Part shown: positions 51,865 to 64,000 of the stretch, one piece after another | How positions within the stretch are numbered: the first letter of the stretch is position 1 | Layout: every line of letters begins with the position of its first letter | NCBI RefSeq assembly: GCF_012273895.1 | Contig: NC_052111.1 | Span: forward strand, 9,248,759 to 9,312,758 | DNA from: Zerene cesonia | Taxonomy: Eukaryota; Arthropoda; Insecta; Lepidoptera; Pieridae | Direction: 5' to 3' | DNA length: 64,000 nucleotides | Made by a program: the position numbers and the translations under genes | Notes under the pieces: generated by a model | The model's input: only the letters and a program-made list of their open reading frames with translations | Told to the model about the DNA's origin: nothing | Database searches by the model: none

Positions 51865-54818
51865 TATAAATACCAAACCTTAATAATGAATTTTTATCAT
51901 TTCAAATTACACCATTAAACATCAGTATTCCGTTTTGAATGATTAATAAGCACTTAGTGATTTAATGATTTGACAAACACGCTAAATAAATCGAGCTGTA
52001 TTTAGTTATTTCCGTCGTTAGCTCATAAATAACGGATTAATTGGACAAACCAATTGACGCATTGCAATGAGCGCTACTCTGATATTTTGGTTTTCTCTGT
52101 TAATTTATATTATATTTACAGTAAATTAAATTCAGTAAAATAATTGTACCTTTTGGATTTTCACTGATGATTTGTTGTTGGGTTTTTAAAGGCGTAGGTT
52201 TCTGCAAAAGTAGAGGTTTTATAAACAATTAATTTATTACTTAAAAATATAAATAGCTTACTTAATATGTAAGGTCTAGAATAATTCAATGCATGAAAAC
52301 TTTGGTTGTTTCAACGACCTCATCTTAATTACATAACCGATTGTGAAAAATATATCTCTAACTAAAATTATATACGTACGTTGTATAGTATTGACTAAAG
52401 CAGGTATATTTATTCTATTTTTGGACCTGTCAAATTTAGGTAGAGTCAGGACGAGCGGCTAGCTGGGTTTATAGAGATTAGAATATAATTTGTTTTACAC
52501 ATGCTAAACGGAGTTAGGACCAATCAGTTACACCGGTGTTCTCTTTAAAATATCATTACTATTAAGATAATTTCAAAGGATCTTTTCAATTTTGAGCGGA
52601 AGAAGCATTAATACCTTTGAAGAAAAGGCCTTATATAATAACTAAATCATGTTCCATACGATTCCAGCATGTTGTATAAGGCTCCAGTACAGCCACTTAC
52701 GTGTCCTTTGCGGCACTAACGTCTGTTTTATGCCCGCTTGATGCAATCAAATCAAGCCGAAATGCCCTCACTCGAATTTATTGCTGGAGCATACTAGGTT
52801 AATCGTTTTTTCGATGGCCTCCTCCTCAAGAACGTCACTTCCCGTACTCACTTTATCACTCTTGTTCTCTCATTCGTGTCAATCTATCCTATCACTAGCA
52901 TTTGCGGCTGCTTCATCATTTTCGACTCTATGTACACATGCCTAAAATCGATTGCCGCTTGGCGCTGCACTAATGTCCACTTTTTTCTCATTTACAAATC
53001 TTTCATTTGCAATCGTTTTAGCATCTATTTCGAGGGGATAGGGTCTTTTTTTTCAGAAGTTGTGAAATCGAGATCTGGTTTGCGGCAACCAATTAAGACG
53101 ACATCCATCATGCCCCGGTCTTTGATAGGCGATTGATTAAGTTGGCCCGGTGACATTTTTTGGGACACTCAGAGAGATCGAAAATTGGCGAAATTAAGAA
53201 TGATTTACTTTATTACCATTGACCCCATTTGAATCTTTGAGGGACTTGTCGATTAATCAGATATCTAGACTTCCTTTGAATAAGACGAAAGAAAGCATAA
53301 TTTGGTTTTTGACGAAATTACACTTTAAACTTTTTTGCAACAATTGTTACTGTAATGAATCCAACTAAATAATTTTTTTTAATTTATTAAAGAACTTAAC
53401 GCATAAAATATTCGTATTTATTAGTCCTTCATAGGTCTAGAATATTTCTAAATGTCCAAAGTAACCTAATATCTATATTTAATTATAATTTTTTATATGG
53501 TAATTATATCATTCAGTTAAGATAATAGTTATATGAACCAATGTATTGTAAATACCTATCCACTAAAACAATAATGTTATAAAAACTCTGACCCTATATT
53601 TGCAAATGTTATAAGAATTTTTAACAATGCTAATGAATGGTAATAAATTGGAGCGATAATTTAAATAACACCTATTTCCATTGGGATTAATTGGTTCACG
53701 AAAATTGTGGTTAACATTTAATGCTGTAAATAAATTTTATTAGTTGTTAATTTTTAAGGAAATTAATATTTGTAATACTTTTACACCTGCCACTCATGTT
53801 GTATGTACTAAGAGAAAGGCTTGTCTTGTATTTTGAACGCGCTTTTTATTAGCTTCACCTGTCTGTTTGTTTGTAACAGGCACATATAAATCAAGCTTTG
53901 CACATTTATCAAGGATCGGTGACAAGACAACTATTACATGAGTTTATCTTAATACACTGATTAGGATCATTATTAAATAATTTCCTTACATATAGGATCC
54001 GTATAGCATGTGTGAGCAAGTGAGATATTGTAGTTGAATTAAATACATTGATAATCAATTATGAGACCACTTCGAAATGCTCTGGCAATTAAACCATTAA
54101 ATTTGCAGAATCACATCAACAATTAGAAGTCAAATTAAGAATCACAAATTCCAAGATTCCGCCTTAATTATCTTAAGACTGTTCAAACAAATTATACGCC
54201 TTAAGACACGTCTCTAGAACGTGAATACATTTGGCTTAGCGCCTCACTAAGCCAAATGGCTCCACTAATATGAGTACTTTCCTTCACTGAACAATGCACA
54301 TCTATCATTGTTAAATGCTTAAGCCAGCGACGCTAATTCCCCTATGCGCTACGGTAATGAGTCTGCTATTGCATGTATCTATGAAGTTATTGCGTTTCTG
54401 AATGGAAAAGTTTTTACATAAAAATGGGCTCATCTAATGATGTTTTGTAGAAGTATGGAGAATCTAGACAATGTATAACAAGGATATAAATGGGTGAATT
54501 ACGCTAGGGTTCTCTCATTAATATGCCCTATTTCTTATAGGTTCACCACATTCTGTATTTTATTGTTATTAAAATAAATGTTACATTATTTCCTGTCCTG
54601 TTATATACTAAGGATGACACAACTTAATAAAATGCTACACAAGATGAGTTAAATCTTTCATATTATGTATTCGTGATTTAAGAATGACTATACTTTATCC
54701 TATATAATCTTACCTAAAGCCTCCATCCCATATCATTGATACCATAAAGTTCCCTGAGTTGTCTTACAATTTTATTTCAAGCAGGAGCTTACTTTTCATA
54801 ACTGTTAATAGGGAGGGA

Positions 54819-54838
54819 TATATATATATATATATATA
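54819..54838. repeat. short (TA)n run
   Basis: A TA run of about 10 units followed by ACACATATATAGG. Confidence 0.8.
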
Positions 54839-55689
54839 CACATATATAGGATAGATTATGTACCAAAATTGCATAGAGAACTTATAATTAATAATATAAA
54901 CTCTTTATACAAATGAATACCGATATAGTTTTAGCGATATCTATATTTGACCTCTCATTATACCATAGATCGTCTTATGTTTTGACCGAACCCAAGAACT
55001 TTGAAGGGTCTCATAGAGCCAAGATGAAAATAAACCACAGGGGCTTACTTTGATTTATGTTGATCTGGCTGACCCCGTGATATTTGCTCACAAAACTAAA
55101 TTTGTTCAGCCCCATTTCATTAACAAGACTCGTTCAAGTAGTAAGCGGCATTGTAATTACCAAGGACAAATTTGGAATAGATGTTTTATCGTGTGGCTTT
55201 AAATTCAATTTTAATTGGAACATCGAGAACAGTAAATCACGTTCGAAAAAGTACGTTTTCGCAGTAAAGAAAAACCTACAAAATATAAACCTACTAAAAG
55301 TTTTGAAGGTTGGATTAGATAGAATAAATTCCAGATTCAATTATTGTAATGAAGACCATTCATTTTGCTCTTTAACAAATTTCCTATGAGTATTGGAAAT
55401 TCATGAAAGGGTTGATTGACTTGAATTATTTACGGCAGCACTTTTGTTTCTATTTTCAACAAGTTCACTACGATATTACGTACGTACAGAGGTACTTTAC
55501 ATGTAGTAACATCTTAATTGAAACTCAATTATCATCGACTACACTTGAAGCATGGTTAACAATTAAGTGGAAGCGACTGGCCGCAAGGGCCGCTTACCCG
55601 CCATTGCGAAGGCAATTACTTGCTCAGTGAGGACTTGTCATGTGGAACGAAATGTTACACTTGCGTATTGGAATTCGACTTCATTTAAA

Positions 55690-55815
55690 TACCTACAGAT
55701 ATTATAAATGCAAGAATAAATCTGTGTTTTTACCCTATCATTTCTAAACTACTGAACGTTTAGCGACATAGTTTGGTAAGGAGAGACTAAGTAGAGATAG
55801 ACTATCTCTTGGGAA
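55690..55815 (+). mobile_element. interspersed repeat fragment (family D-like 5' part)
   Basis: GATATTATAAATGCAAGAAT, CTAAACTACTGAACGTTTAG and AGTTTGGTAAGGAGAGACTA follow the order of the common lepidopteran element that starts ATTATAAATGCGAAAGTAAC. The 3' half is missing. Confidence 0.45.
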
Positions 55816-56929
55816 AGTAAAGACTGTGTTGCAATAGCAAATAAAACTACAATTTATAAATATGTTTTAAAGTATTTTTTACATGAGCAATTATTGTATT
55901 AAAGTAAAAAAGGGCTTCAAAAAGATGAAGAATAAATGTTTGAGTTTGGAAGCAAGAATAATGAAGCAAAAGTATTCGCTATTTTTCAACATTGATTGAT
56001 TTTGAAAACTTAACAAGTCTGTTAATTTACAAAAGTTGGGACGTATTTCATGTGAGTTTTTGACATATGTCTACTGCTTGGGATGAATAGAATCTTTAGC
56101 TGCTGTAATCATTTTAACTGTAAAGTTAATTTTCAGAAAAACACTGAATATCGAAATTTCCATGACGTTCATTGCTATGTATCCTTTGGCCATTCAAAAT
56201 GAAAAATATAATTTGAGAATGTTCAATCAATTATACCTCATTAATGTAGAAAATACCTTTACTTTTTTAATCTCTCTATGTCTAGAAATCCGTTTTATAA
56301 TTATTCACAAATTTAAAAGTACATGCCAGGATATTATTCCAACAATGGAGACCAAGCAACATTAATCTGTTATTACATGAAACCTCCTCGAAGGACCAAG
56401 TTTACGGCCAAGAGTGATCGCTCCGGATGGCTTCAGATCGTCTCGCTCCGTCGTTTATGATTAAACTTTTCCATTCCACTGGTTTGACGACTCGACCGGG
56501 CATCACCTTGAGTATAAAACGTTATCGAAACTTGCTATAATGTTCCTTATGGCATTCTGTTATTACTCAGTATTACAGGATCTGAAGTGGTAGTGTTGGT
56601 ATGAAACGAAGTCTTTATTAACTTAGTTCCACTTTATAACAATTTTCATGTAATTATAATTAATTGAATGTGCCTTTTCTCTATTTATATCTGCAATAAT
56701 ATTTCAAAACATTGATACAAATAAATATCTTTATTTCATTATTTGGAGACAGAAACAATTACAACTGTTTAATTAAATTTACATTTATACATCTAAGAAT
56801 TGTTTCCTCCATATCTTGCAGTGAAAAGAAAAATAAACTATGTTCGAGAACGCTGGTTTCTAGAGCGTCAATCTGTAAAAAGTGGGTTTCCTGCTTTGTT
56901 ATGAATAGGAAAGGTTTGACTTTTTTCAG

Positions 56930-57036
56930 TTTTCAACCGACATTCCCAAAGGAGGTTTTCCATTCGATTGTATTGTTTTTTGCTTTGTTCCTCTATAACT
57001 CGGTGGGTTTTCAACCGATTGATGTGATTTTTTTTT
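56930..57036 (+). repeat. family G fragment
   Basis: TTTTCAACCGACATTCCCAA, AGGAGGTTTTCCATTCGATT and a second TTTTCAACCGATTGATGTGA preceding a T run match the family G end and first internal block. Confidence 0.45.
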
Positions 57037-57695
57037 GTGTTTGTTGTAAATTGTGCTAACTTCGTGACAATTTACATTATTGTGATTTGGTGCCTTCTAG
57101 AATATGGACTTGTAATTTTCTCCTTAGAAAAGTCGGTGACCATATTTGTAGAATAGAATGAGAGAGAAAACTCCGAGACTGATAGGTTTTTTAATAAAAA
57201 AATTGATATCTGCCTTAATTGGAAAAATGCCATCCAAATTTTTGCGTCCACTGTGAAATTCAATAATATAAAATTATAATGTTTTATGTGTAAATAGTTT
57301 TTTTGATTGGTTAAAAACATGTCTAATAAAGAATACATTTTTATAGTAAAGAAACACACACAATAACAGATTTTGTAAAAAGCTATAACTTCAAACGATA
57401 TATATGATAAAATGGTAACAGGTTTGTTTACATAAGTCTGATTATTTACGCGTAAATTCTATTTTAAATAAGGATGAAATTTTCTAAGTAGTTATAACTG
57501 GTACAAAAATTCTCCAAGTATAAAATATCCACCCGGGCGGTGCATTTACTATTGTTAATAAATATTCATACATTTCTCCACTGCCCGTGTAGAAAAGCGT
57601 CTTGGAATGAAGAGGTATTGGATTTTCAAATAAAACATGTCGAATATTATATTAAAAGTAAATATACAATACTATTTTATTCACATCCTACTTAA

Positions 57696-58799
57696 TCCTA
57701 CTAATATTATAAATGCGAAAGTTTGTAAGGATGTGTGTGTTTGTTGCTATTTCACGCAAAAACTACTGAANNNNNNNNNNNNNNNNNNNNNNNNNNNNNN
57801 NNNNNNNNNNNNNNNNNNNNNNNNNNNNNNNNNNNNNNNNNNNNNNNNNNNNNNNNNNNNNNNNNNNNNNNNNNNNNNNNNNNNNNNNNNNNNNNNNNNN
57901 NNNNNNNNNNNNNNNNNNNNNNNNNNNNNNNNNNNNNNNNNNNNNNNNNNNNNNNNNNNNNNNNNNNNNNNNNNNNNNNNNNNNNNNNNNNNNNNNNNNN
58001 NNNNNNNNNNNNNNNNNNNNNNNNNNNNNNNNNNNNNNNNNNNNNNNNNNNNNNNNNNNNNNNNNNNNNNNNNNNNNNNNNNNNNNNNNNNNNNNNNNNN
58101 NNNNNNNNNNNNNNNNNNNNNNNNNNNNNNNNNNNNNNNNNNNNNNNNNNNNNNNNNNNNNNNNNNNNNNNNNNNNNNNNNNNNNNNNNNNNNNNNNNNN
58201 NNNNNNNNNNNNNNNNNNNNNNNNNNNNNNNNNNNNNNNNNNNNNNNNNNNNNNNNNNNNNNNNNNNNNNNNNNNNNNNNNNNNNNNNNNNNNNNNNNNN
58301 NNNNNNNNNNNNNNNNNNNNNNNNNNNNNNNNNNNNNNNNNNNNNNNNNNNNNNNNNNNNNNNNNNNNNNNNNNNNNNNNNNNNNNNNNNNNNNNNNNNN
58401 NNNNNNNNNNNNNNNNNNNNNNNNNNNNNNNNNNNNNNNNNNNNNNNNNNNNNNNNNNNNNNNNNNNNNNNNNNNNNNNNNNNNNNNNNNNNNNNNNNNN
58501 NNNNNNNNNNNNNNNNNNNNNNNNNNNNNNNNNNNNNNNNNNNNNNNNNNNNNNNNNNNNNNNNNNNNNNNNNNNNNNNNNNNNNNNNNNNNNNNNNNNN
58601 NNNNNNNNNNNNNNNNNNNNNNNNNNNNNNNNNNNNNNNNNNNNNNNNNNNNNNNNNNNNNNNNNNNNNNNNNNNNNNNNNNNNNNNNNNNNNNNNNNNN
58701 NNNNNNNNNNNNNNNNNNNNNNNNNNNNNNNNNNNNNNNNNNNNNNNNNNNNNNNNNNNNNNNNNNNNNNTTACTAACAACACCGCAGGGTGCAGCTAG
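57696..58799 (+). mobile_element. Helitron-like element, family A, interrupted by an assembly gap
   Basis: The left flank of the N run (A|TCCTACTAATATTATAAAT ... AAAACTACTGAA) is a clean family A 5' half. The right flank ends GGTGCAGCTAG|T, a family-type 3' end though more diverged just inside. The gap therefore falls in or between such elements; the true missing length may be only about 100 bases. Confidence 0.6.
57771..58770. other. assembly gap 5 (1000 N)
   Basis: Exactly 1000 N, with Helitron-like family A ends on both sides (see 57696-58799). Confidence 0.99.
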
Positions 58800-59138
58800 T
58801 AATAAATTTAAATAATCAAGTTGACCGTTTAAGTAATAAAATAGAATCTAAAATAATTTGATAACCTCCCTAATTATTGGCATATCAAAATAGACGGGAT
58901 CTCGAGATGAACCTCATAAATTTGTATTAAGATAGCCTCTTCACTCGTAATTAAGAGCGATAATAAACTGATCTCTCTCATAGTCAATTAACTTTCTTTC
59001 CCAAGTAAAGACTCGAAAGTAATTTTAATATTGGGCCTGTAATAATTTTGAAAATCCTGTTTATTTCAAAGCTGAGTCAGTCGATTTGAATTTCAGCGTT
59101 AGATTATAACGACTTAGTAGAATAGAATATGTATGCTA

Positions 59139-59310
59139 CTAGCTTTTCGCTCGTGGCTTCGCCCGTGTTGTCAAAGGAAATTGCGAAAGCAATCAGATGC
59201 CTCCCGCGGTAAGAAGTAGTCTTTATCTCTCTCTAACCTAACGTCAAACAAAAAATCTACAGTCGCATATATAGACAAAATAAACACACACATTTATAAA
59301 ATTAATAAGG
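59139..59310 (-). mobile_element. CTAG-end repeat, family D, minus copy
   Basis: Begins A|CTAGCTTTTCGCTCG, followed by TGGCTTCGCCCGTGTTGTC, and ends ACATTTATAAAATTAATAAGG. The ends and the CGCCCGTGT block match the copy at 295-508. It is 1.2 kb upstream of exon 2. Confidence 0.6.
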
Positions 59311-60280
59311 TAAATCTTTTTGTTTACAGTAAACAAACAGAATTTGCTCAATAATAAGGGGAAAAAATCTATTTGTATTTTCATTTCATCAAAGGTAATC
59401 TATTTCTGAAGTAGGAAATTTGTTTAATTTTAAAGTTGAGATAAATTTATACGTCTTTGAAATGGAAATTTCTGAACGCGATGAGAGTTTAATTTTCGGA
59501 GTTATCATCAGAGATTGAAGACAAAATTGATTCGATTTTCTCGATACCAAAATTAATTGTACCTTCTATATAACTAATTATATTTTATTTAGTATTACAT
59601 AGATAAGTAACAATAGGGACCAAAAACCTTTCGTCAAGACCTTACTTCTATGTATACATTGGCCCACATTAACCGTGTTTGTCCCGATCCTATTTTTATC
59701 AACTCTTTAACCTTTCCCTCACATTCTGCTTGATAATTTTAGAGATAAACGTGGCTGGGAGGCGTTGGATGAAAACCTATATAGGTTAGAAATATACAAA
59801 TGTCCCATTCGCCAAATACATGAATCCTTAAAAACGATAATAGATTCTGCTGAGTAAATTTGGATAGCAGTTCTGCGTCCTTCATTGGAGTTTAATTAAA
59901 ACAATCTATAGAGCGAGCTGGGAACACTTAATTTAGTTCTTTGTTTAAACTCGGGACGCTTGATGCAAATCTTTGGATTTATACTGAGACTGAGATTGCG
60001 TAATCCTGTGTATATATTTAGGTTGGGCTACTTAATGGTTACAATTTGAATTTTAACTAGCTACAAAGTATTGGCACAAAAATTGTTGAGTAGTCTATAC
60101 GAAGAGTAATAAACAATTTTATATCAATGCCAACTGGTAGATAATAGAACTGCAACCAAATGAAAAAAATCGTGTTGCTAAATAATAGATTTTGTCCCTT
60201 TTGTATGAATGATCCTTGCTCAACATCAAACAAAGTCACCTAGAAATCAAAGACCATTTCATCGGTCACACAATCACGAT

Positions 60281-60360
60281 ATGTAACGTCTTAGCCTCGC
60301 TGTAACCACGCTTGCTTAGATATTATGAATAAGTCGCATTTAAAATCCGTTAAAAATTAT
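60281..60360 (+). repeat. family I fragment, plus copy
   Basis: TAGCCTCGCTGTAACCACGC, ATTATGAATAAGTCGCATTT and AAAATCCGTTAAAAATTAT match the 3' part of the 7795 element; the hairpin has decayed. It lies about 200 bases upstream of exon 2. Confidence 0.45.
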
Positions 60361-60533
60361 TATTCGTGGGTCTTCAATTTCTTATTATACTTGCATAAAC
60401 TCAAGCAAAGTCACCTAGCAATTTCTTGATAATTGGTGACAACAAATGTATCATTAACTAACACTACTGAGCTAATCTAAGTTAAGCTAAGCTAAGTAAG
60501 TAAATAAATAAATTTCTTTATGATAAAGCTCCG

Positions 60534-60555
60534 CTAACAGTATCTACGGCCGCAG
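60534..60555 (+). promoter_or_regulatory. branch point and two in-frame acceptors for exon 2
   Basis: Two acceptor AGs lie 15 bases apart: CTAACAG ending at 60540 and GGCCGCAG ending at 60555. Both keep the phase, so use of the first would add five residues (the junction glycine becomes V-S-T-A-A-G). I prefer 60555: the CTAAC at 60534-60538 fits a branch point 18 bases from that AG, and the first AG would be too close to it. A short pyrimidine run (TTTCTTTA) lies just upstream. Confidence 0.5.
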
Positions 60556-60722
60556 GTGCGTGCGACGTGGCGGGCGGCGCGGGTTCCGTGAACTCCCTGC
60601 CGGCGCTCGGGAGCGCGCGGCTCACGCCGTCGTTCGACGCGTCCACGCCGAGAAACGTCACCGCGCTAGTTGGAAAGTCCGCCTACCTCAGCTGCCGCGT
60701 GAGAAACCTCGGGAACAGAACG
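60556..60722 (+). CDS. dpr6/10-like: dpr-like gene, coding exon 2 (start of first Ig domain)
   Basis: This exon encodes 55 residues after the split glycine codon shared with exon 1. It carries a Gly/Ala/Ser-rich linker (about 25 residues), then the A, A' and B strands of an Ig V-type domain: TPRNVTALVGKSAYLSCRV, with the first domain cysteine at joined residue 68. Two N-glycosylation sequons are visible, NVT and NRT. It ends in phase 0 at ACG before GTAAGT (60723). This motif is the start of Ig1 in Dpr proteins, and in the family the next exon should open with a VSW-type stretch. Dpr proteins are two-Ig-domain surface proteins that bind DIP partners during synapse and circuit wiring. Resemblance is strongest to Dpr6/Dpr10; the exact paralogue is not settled. 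The second cysteine, Ig2 and the C-terminal anchor lie outside the window. Confidence 0.88.
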
Positions 60723-61268
60723 GTAAGTGAATATTTTGCATAACGTTGCTATAATGAATATTTTATGAAGGACACTTTGTTAAGAAAATTGACTGGAAAC
60801 TTTATGATGTTAAAGGGTGCTTTTATGCTTTTTGTTCATTTTTTTATATCCAAAGGTTTGTATTAAATTTCACATTAATGTATACAAAGAATCCTAGCAT
60901 GGGAGCAAGTGTTCTTAATTTCTATATATCATAATATCTTTTGGAAAATTAATTATTGTTGTTGATAAAACATCCTTATAGAAGTAATTATGTTATTGAA
61001 ATGGTAATTTGAAAACAAAACAATCGAAATGATACATAATAATATTTTTAACACGTTACCTTCAGATGGCCGCAACTGGAGCCACAGGCCCACAAACGCG
61101 ACGGAAACATGAATCAAAGAAATGTCCTTTGGGTATTGATACAATCTTATTTCACGGACGAAAGGTTCTTTGTAGCAACAAAATTTCTATTGTATAATGT
61201 ATTGACTTACAATTCTATCCTTTTACTATAATCACATGTTTTATGTTTTACAACCACATATAGTAATA

Positions 61269-61440
61269 CTAGCTGCGCCCCCGAATATCGGGATAAAAAG
61301 TTGCCTATATGTTATTCCAGTTATCCAGCTATCTACGTACCAAATTTCATTGCAATCGGTTCAGTAGTTTTTACGTGAAAGAGTAACAAACATCCATACA
61401 TCCATACTTAAAAACTTTCGCCTTTATAATAGTAGTAGGA
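61269..61440 (-). mobile_element. Helitron-like element, family A, minus copy with deletion
   Basis: Begins A|CTAGCTGCGCCC and ends AGTAGTAGGA|T. The segment that normally holds the GGTTTCACCCGCG hairpin is deleted, so the 3' hairpin is lost in this copy. It lies in the intron about 550 bases after exon 2. Confidence 0.78.
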
Positions 61441-62147
61441 TTCATAATATGTCGATTTAACAAAAAGTTACATCATGTTTATACCCTTATAAGTTAATCT
61501 TTGGTTGTTTTCGTTTCAATCTGTTTACTAAACTACTTAACGATTTCATTGTAGTACAATTTTTTTTTGTGAATTTGTTTATAAAGTCAAAGATACATTA
61601 CTTTCACAAAAACATAGAAAATAAAAACGTTTGTAGAAAGGCCTAACATTAAAAAAATATGTTTTAGTATTTTGAAATGAAATTCACAGATTCATTACCG
61701 TAATAGCAAGCATAACATATGGCTGCAAGTTCTCAGTCACCGCTGTGCCATAAGCTAGAAATGCAATAAACGACATGTACAATAGGTGACCCAGTTCCCA
61801 CAAAAAATTGGCATGCGCCTGTTACTTTGTACAGAACTTTGGCAAACGTGGTTATAGCTCGATAGTTATTACGCCGTATTAACAATTTATACGATATTTA
61901 AAATGAAGTGGAATTAAGATAATGAGATGGCAACTCGTGTTGTCGCGTCTTGGCGAATGGGAGCGTTGTGTTATGTTAGAATTTATTGCGCCTGGTGGTT
62001 GCGTTAGCTTCATCTGCCGAGATTGTACGTTCTGAATTGTTTACGCTTCGTTCTGCGCTGTGAATTATGAAGTTAGAGGCAAATATTCGCTTGACGGCGC
62101 TGAAAATGATGTTGGAAGACTTGATAATGTAATTGATTTATTAATAA

Positions 62148-62360
62148 CTAGCTGCGCCCCGCGGTTTCACCCGCGTAAGTCCGTATCCCGTAGGAATATC
62201 GGGATAAAAAGTAGCCTATATGTTATTCCAGTTGTCCAGCTATCTACGTACCAAATTTTATTGCAATCGGTTCAGTAGTTTTTGCGTGAAAGAGCAACAA
62301 ATACACACACATCCTTACAAACTTTCGCATTTATGATATTAGTAGAATAGGATAGTAGGA
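62148..62360 (-). mobile_element. Helitron-like element, family A, near-intact minus copy
   Basis: The best preserved copy: begins A|CTAGCTGCGCCCCGCGG, keeps every block, and ends ATAGTAGGA|T. On the element strand, the arms CGCGG and CCGCG enclose GTGAAA about 12 bases before CTAG, the subterminal hairpin expected of a Helitron. Confidence 0.82.
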
Positions 62361-64000
62361 TAATGTAATTTATTAATGAAATGCTTTATTTGTCATCATA
62401 ATTCTTTCCTTGTTGTGAAGAAATTTTTCATAGATGTCTTGCTACTTTGGGGGCAGTAGCATTGTTATGTTAGATTCTTACTAACCTCAGGAAGGTCTAT
62501 TTTGATAGAAGTAATGAAAGGTTCCCTAGATCTCCGATAGAATCACATGCTCTTCGCTTGATGCTTGCTATTTGTATTCCCACATGCCCCAACTTCAGCG
62601 CGTAGTGCTACAACAGACATAGCCTTCACAACTTACTTATAGTAAGTAGACTTTACTTAGTGAAGGACTATTGTCTAAAATAGGTCTATATAAAAAGTAA
62701 AAATAGTAAAATTTTACTCAATTCCTAACTCTTTTCAATTTTTATTAAAACTAAAAAAAAAGTTCATCTTTTTAAAGCGTTTCGTTTTTTTTAACGTTGA
62801 TAATATATTTCATTTATATACATAGAAAGTAATTACTTCAAAAATAGAGTTTCAGATTAATATAGCACACAGTTATTGCAATTAAAATATACAAAGGAAC
62901 ATGTCCGACACGTTTTTATAATGATGACGTGTTTTTGTACCCGAAACGTTGGAATTTGTTAAAACTGTAGAACCATAGTTCATTCAACCCACTACATAAA
63001 CACATGTAGAAAACATCGAAATAAAATCTACACCGTAAAACACGGGTTAGATCTTTGATTTAATGACGTATGAAAACGATTGCGATATATTTTCGTAAAG
63101 GAAACTGTACTATTTGGCTTCCATCTTCATAAAATATGTAATTCTTTCAAGAATTTGTTTTATGAATATTTTATTGTGATTGAATTATGTTTGAGCAGAA
63201 GCTTTATGCGCAGCTTGCGTATGGTATATTTAAATGAAATCAAGGTATGTATGACTTCGGCTTTTTCGTAGCGGAACTCGATAAAAAATGAATGGCTTAC
63301 GTCTTATGTTGGTAGTAATTTTGCAGAGTCAAGTCACATATAACAATTATGATAAATATATAACCTTATTGATTACACATACGGTCCTTCAAACACATTC
63401 ACCACACCACGAGCTCTTTTCACTTCAGGCGCGAGAAATATCTCTCACTTTGAACATCAACAAAGCAACAAACTAAAACCTCACTCAAACTCAAAACAAG
63501 GCAGGTAAACAGACAGGCCTTTCAGTCATACACCCCTCACGCAAGTGCACCTAGCTCTTCATAAAGCCATTACGTACCAGCCGCCCCAATGGTCTGACGC
63601 CTGTCAGCCTCGCAGATTGTCTGACGCCTGTCAGAGTGGAGGAGTTACGGGAACGCATAATTATACGTGATTGTGCAGCATCGCTTTATGCGTGAAAATT
63701 GTAAGAGTTTGGAGATGTAGCCTAAATACTTCCTTAAAAGCTGTTCTGGTAACGGTTTTAACGTGTATCATTGTGGGTTTGTCATTGTTGAAGTCGAGTG
63801 TTGTTAGCTGTATATATTGTTATTTGATAAGTGATTTCTAATCTCTTCTTGTACTCATAAGAACATGTACGTGATGTGGGTTCGTTTATAATTAATTAAT
63901 ACGTTTATTTTTAAATATCGTTACTTTTGACATACTTATTTTCCACAAAAATAGATCACGTTCCCGGGGAGGGGGGTACCACTTCAGTCCCTTAAATGTA

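Larger units (their letters stand above)
60723..64000 (+). other. intron after dpr-like exon 2 (3' end outside window)
   Basis: It starts with GTAAGT directly after the ACG codon of exon 2. No continuation of the Ig domain (a Trp-containing C strand such as VSW) is visible up to 64000, so the next exon is further downstream. Content: two minus-strand Helitron-like copies (61269-61440, 62148-62360), a pair of small palindromes at 63592-63634, and otherwise AT-rich DNA with nothing I can name. Confidence 0.75.

Noticed and set aside
52876..53136. 86-codon plus-strand frame with hydrophobic runs
   Set aside because: No family recognised; it arises from a pyrimidine-rich stretch, which favours open frames rich in Ser, Phe and Leu.

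Overview
This is an animal nuclear sequence, AT-rich and dominated by introns and repeats. It almost certainly comes from a moth or butterfly (Lepidoptera). The evidence is the repeat content: many copies of short Helitron-like elements with the 3' end GCGCAGCTAG, a tRNA-derived SINE, 3' tails of non-LTR retrotransposons, and other interspersed families I know from lepidopteran genomes. Bacterial concepts such as operons, ribosome binding sites, CRISPR and attachment sites do not apply, and most open frames are chance or lie inside repeats.

I can support one protein-coding gene, on the plus strand, represented only by its 5' part. Coding exon 1 (ATG at 16011, donor at 16075) encodes a signal peptide. 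Coding exon 2 (60556-60722) encodes the start of an immunoglobulin V-like domain with the motif TPRNVTALVGKSAYLSCRV, which I recognise as the Dpr (defective proboscis extension response) family, closest in feel to Dpr6/Dpr10. The exons join in phase (phase 1) across an intron of about 44.5 kb as assembled. Exon 2 ends in phase 0 at a GTAAGT donor, and the remaining exons lie beyond position 64000. The product should be a neuronal cell-surface recognition protein.

Layout: 1-15943 is non-coding (probably an upstream intron plus flank, because an acceptor-like CAG precedes exon 1) and holds a SINE with target-site duplication, LINE tails and Helitron-like copies. 15944-16074 is exon 1, with a 14-codon upstream ORF ending two bases before the main ATG. 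16075-60555 is the giant intron, with many repeat copies, five assembly gaps of exactly 1000 N, a pure (TA)n tract of about 100 bp and several hairpins. 60556-60722 is exon 2. 60723-64000 is the next intron, with two more Helitron-like copies.

I found no new biological system. The points most worth checking are the dpr-like gene model (upstream ORF, two in-frame acceptors for exon 2), the shared Helitron hallmarks of several repeat families, a gap lying inside one such element, and a few isolated perfect inverted repeats that known families do not explain.
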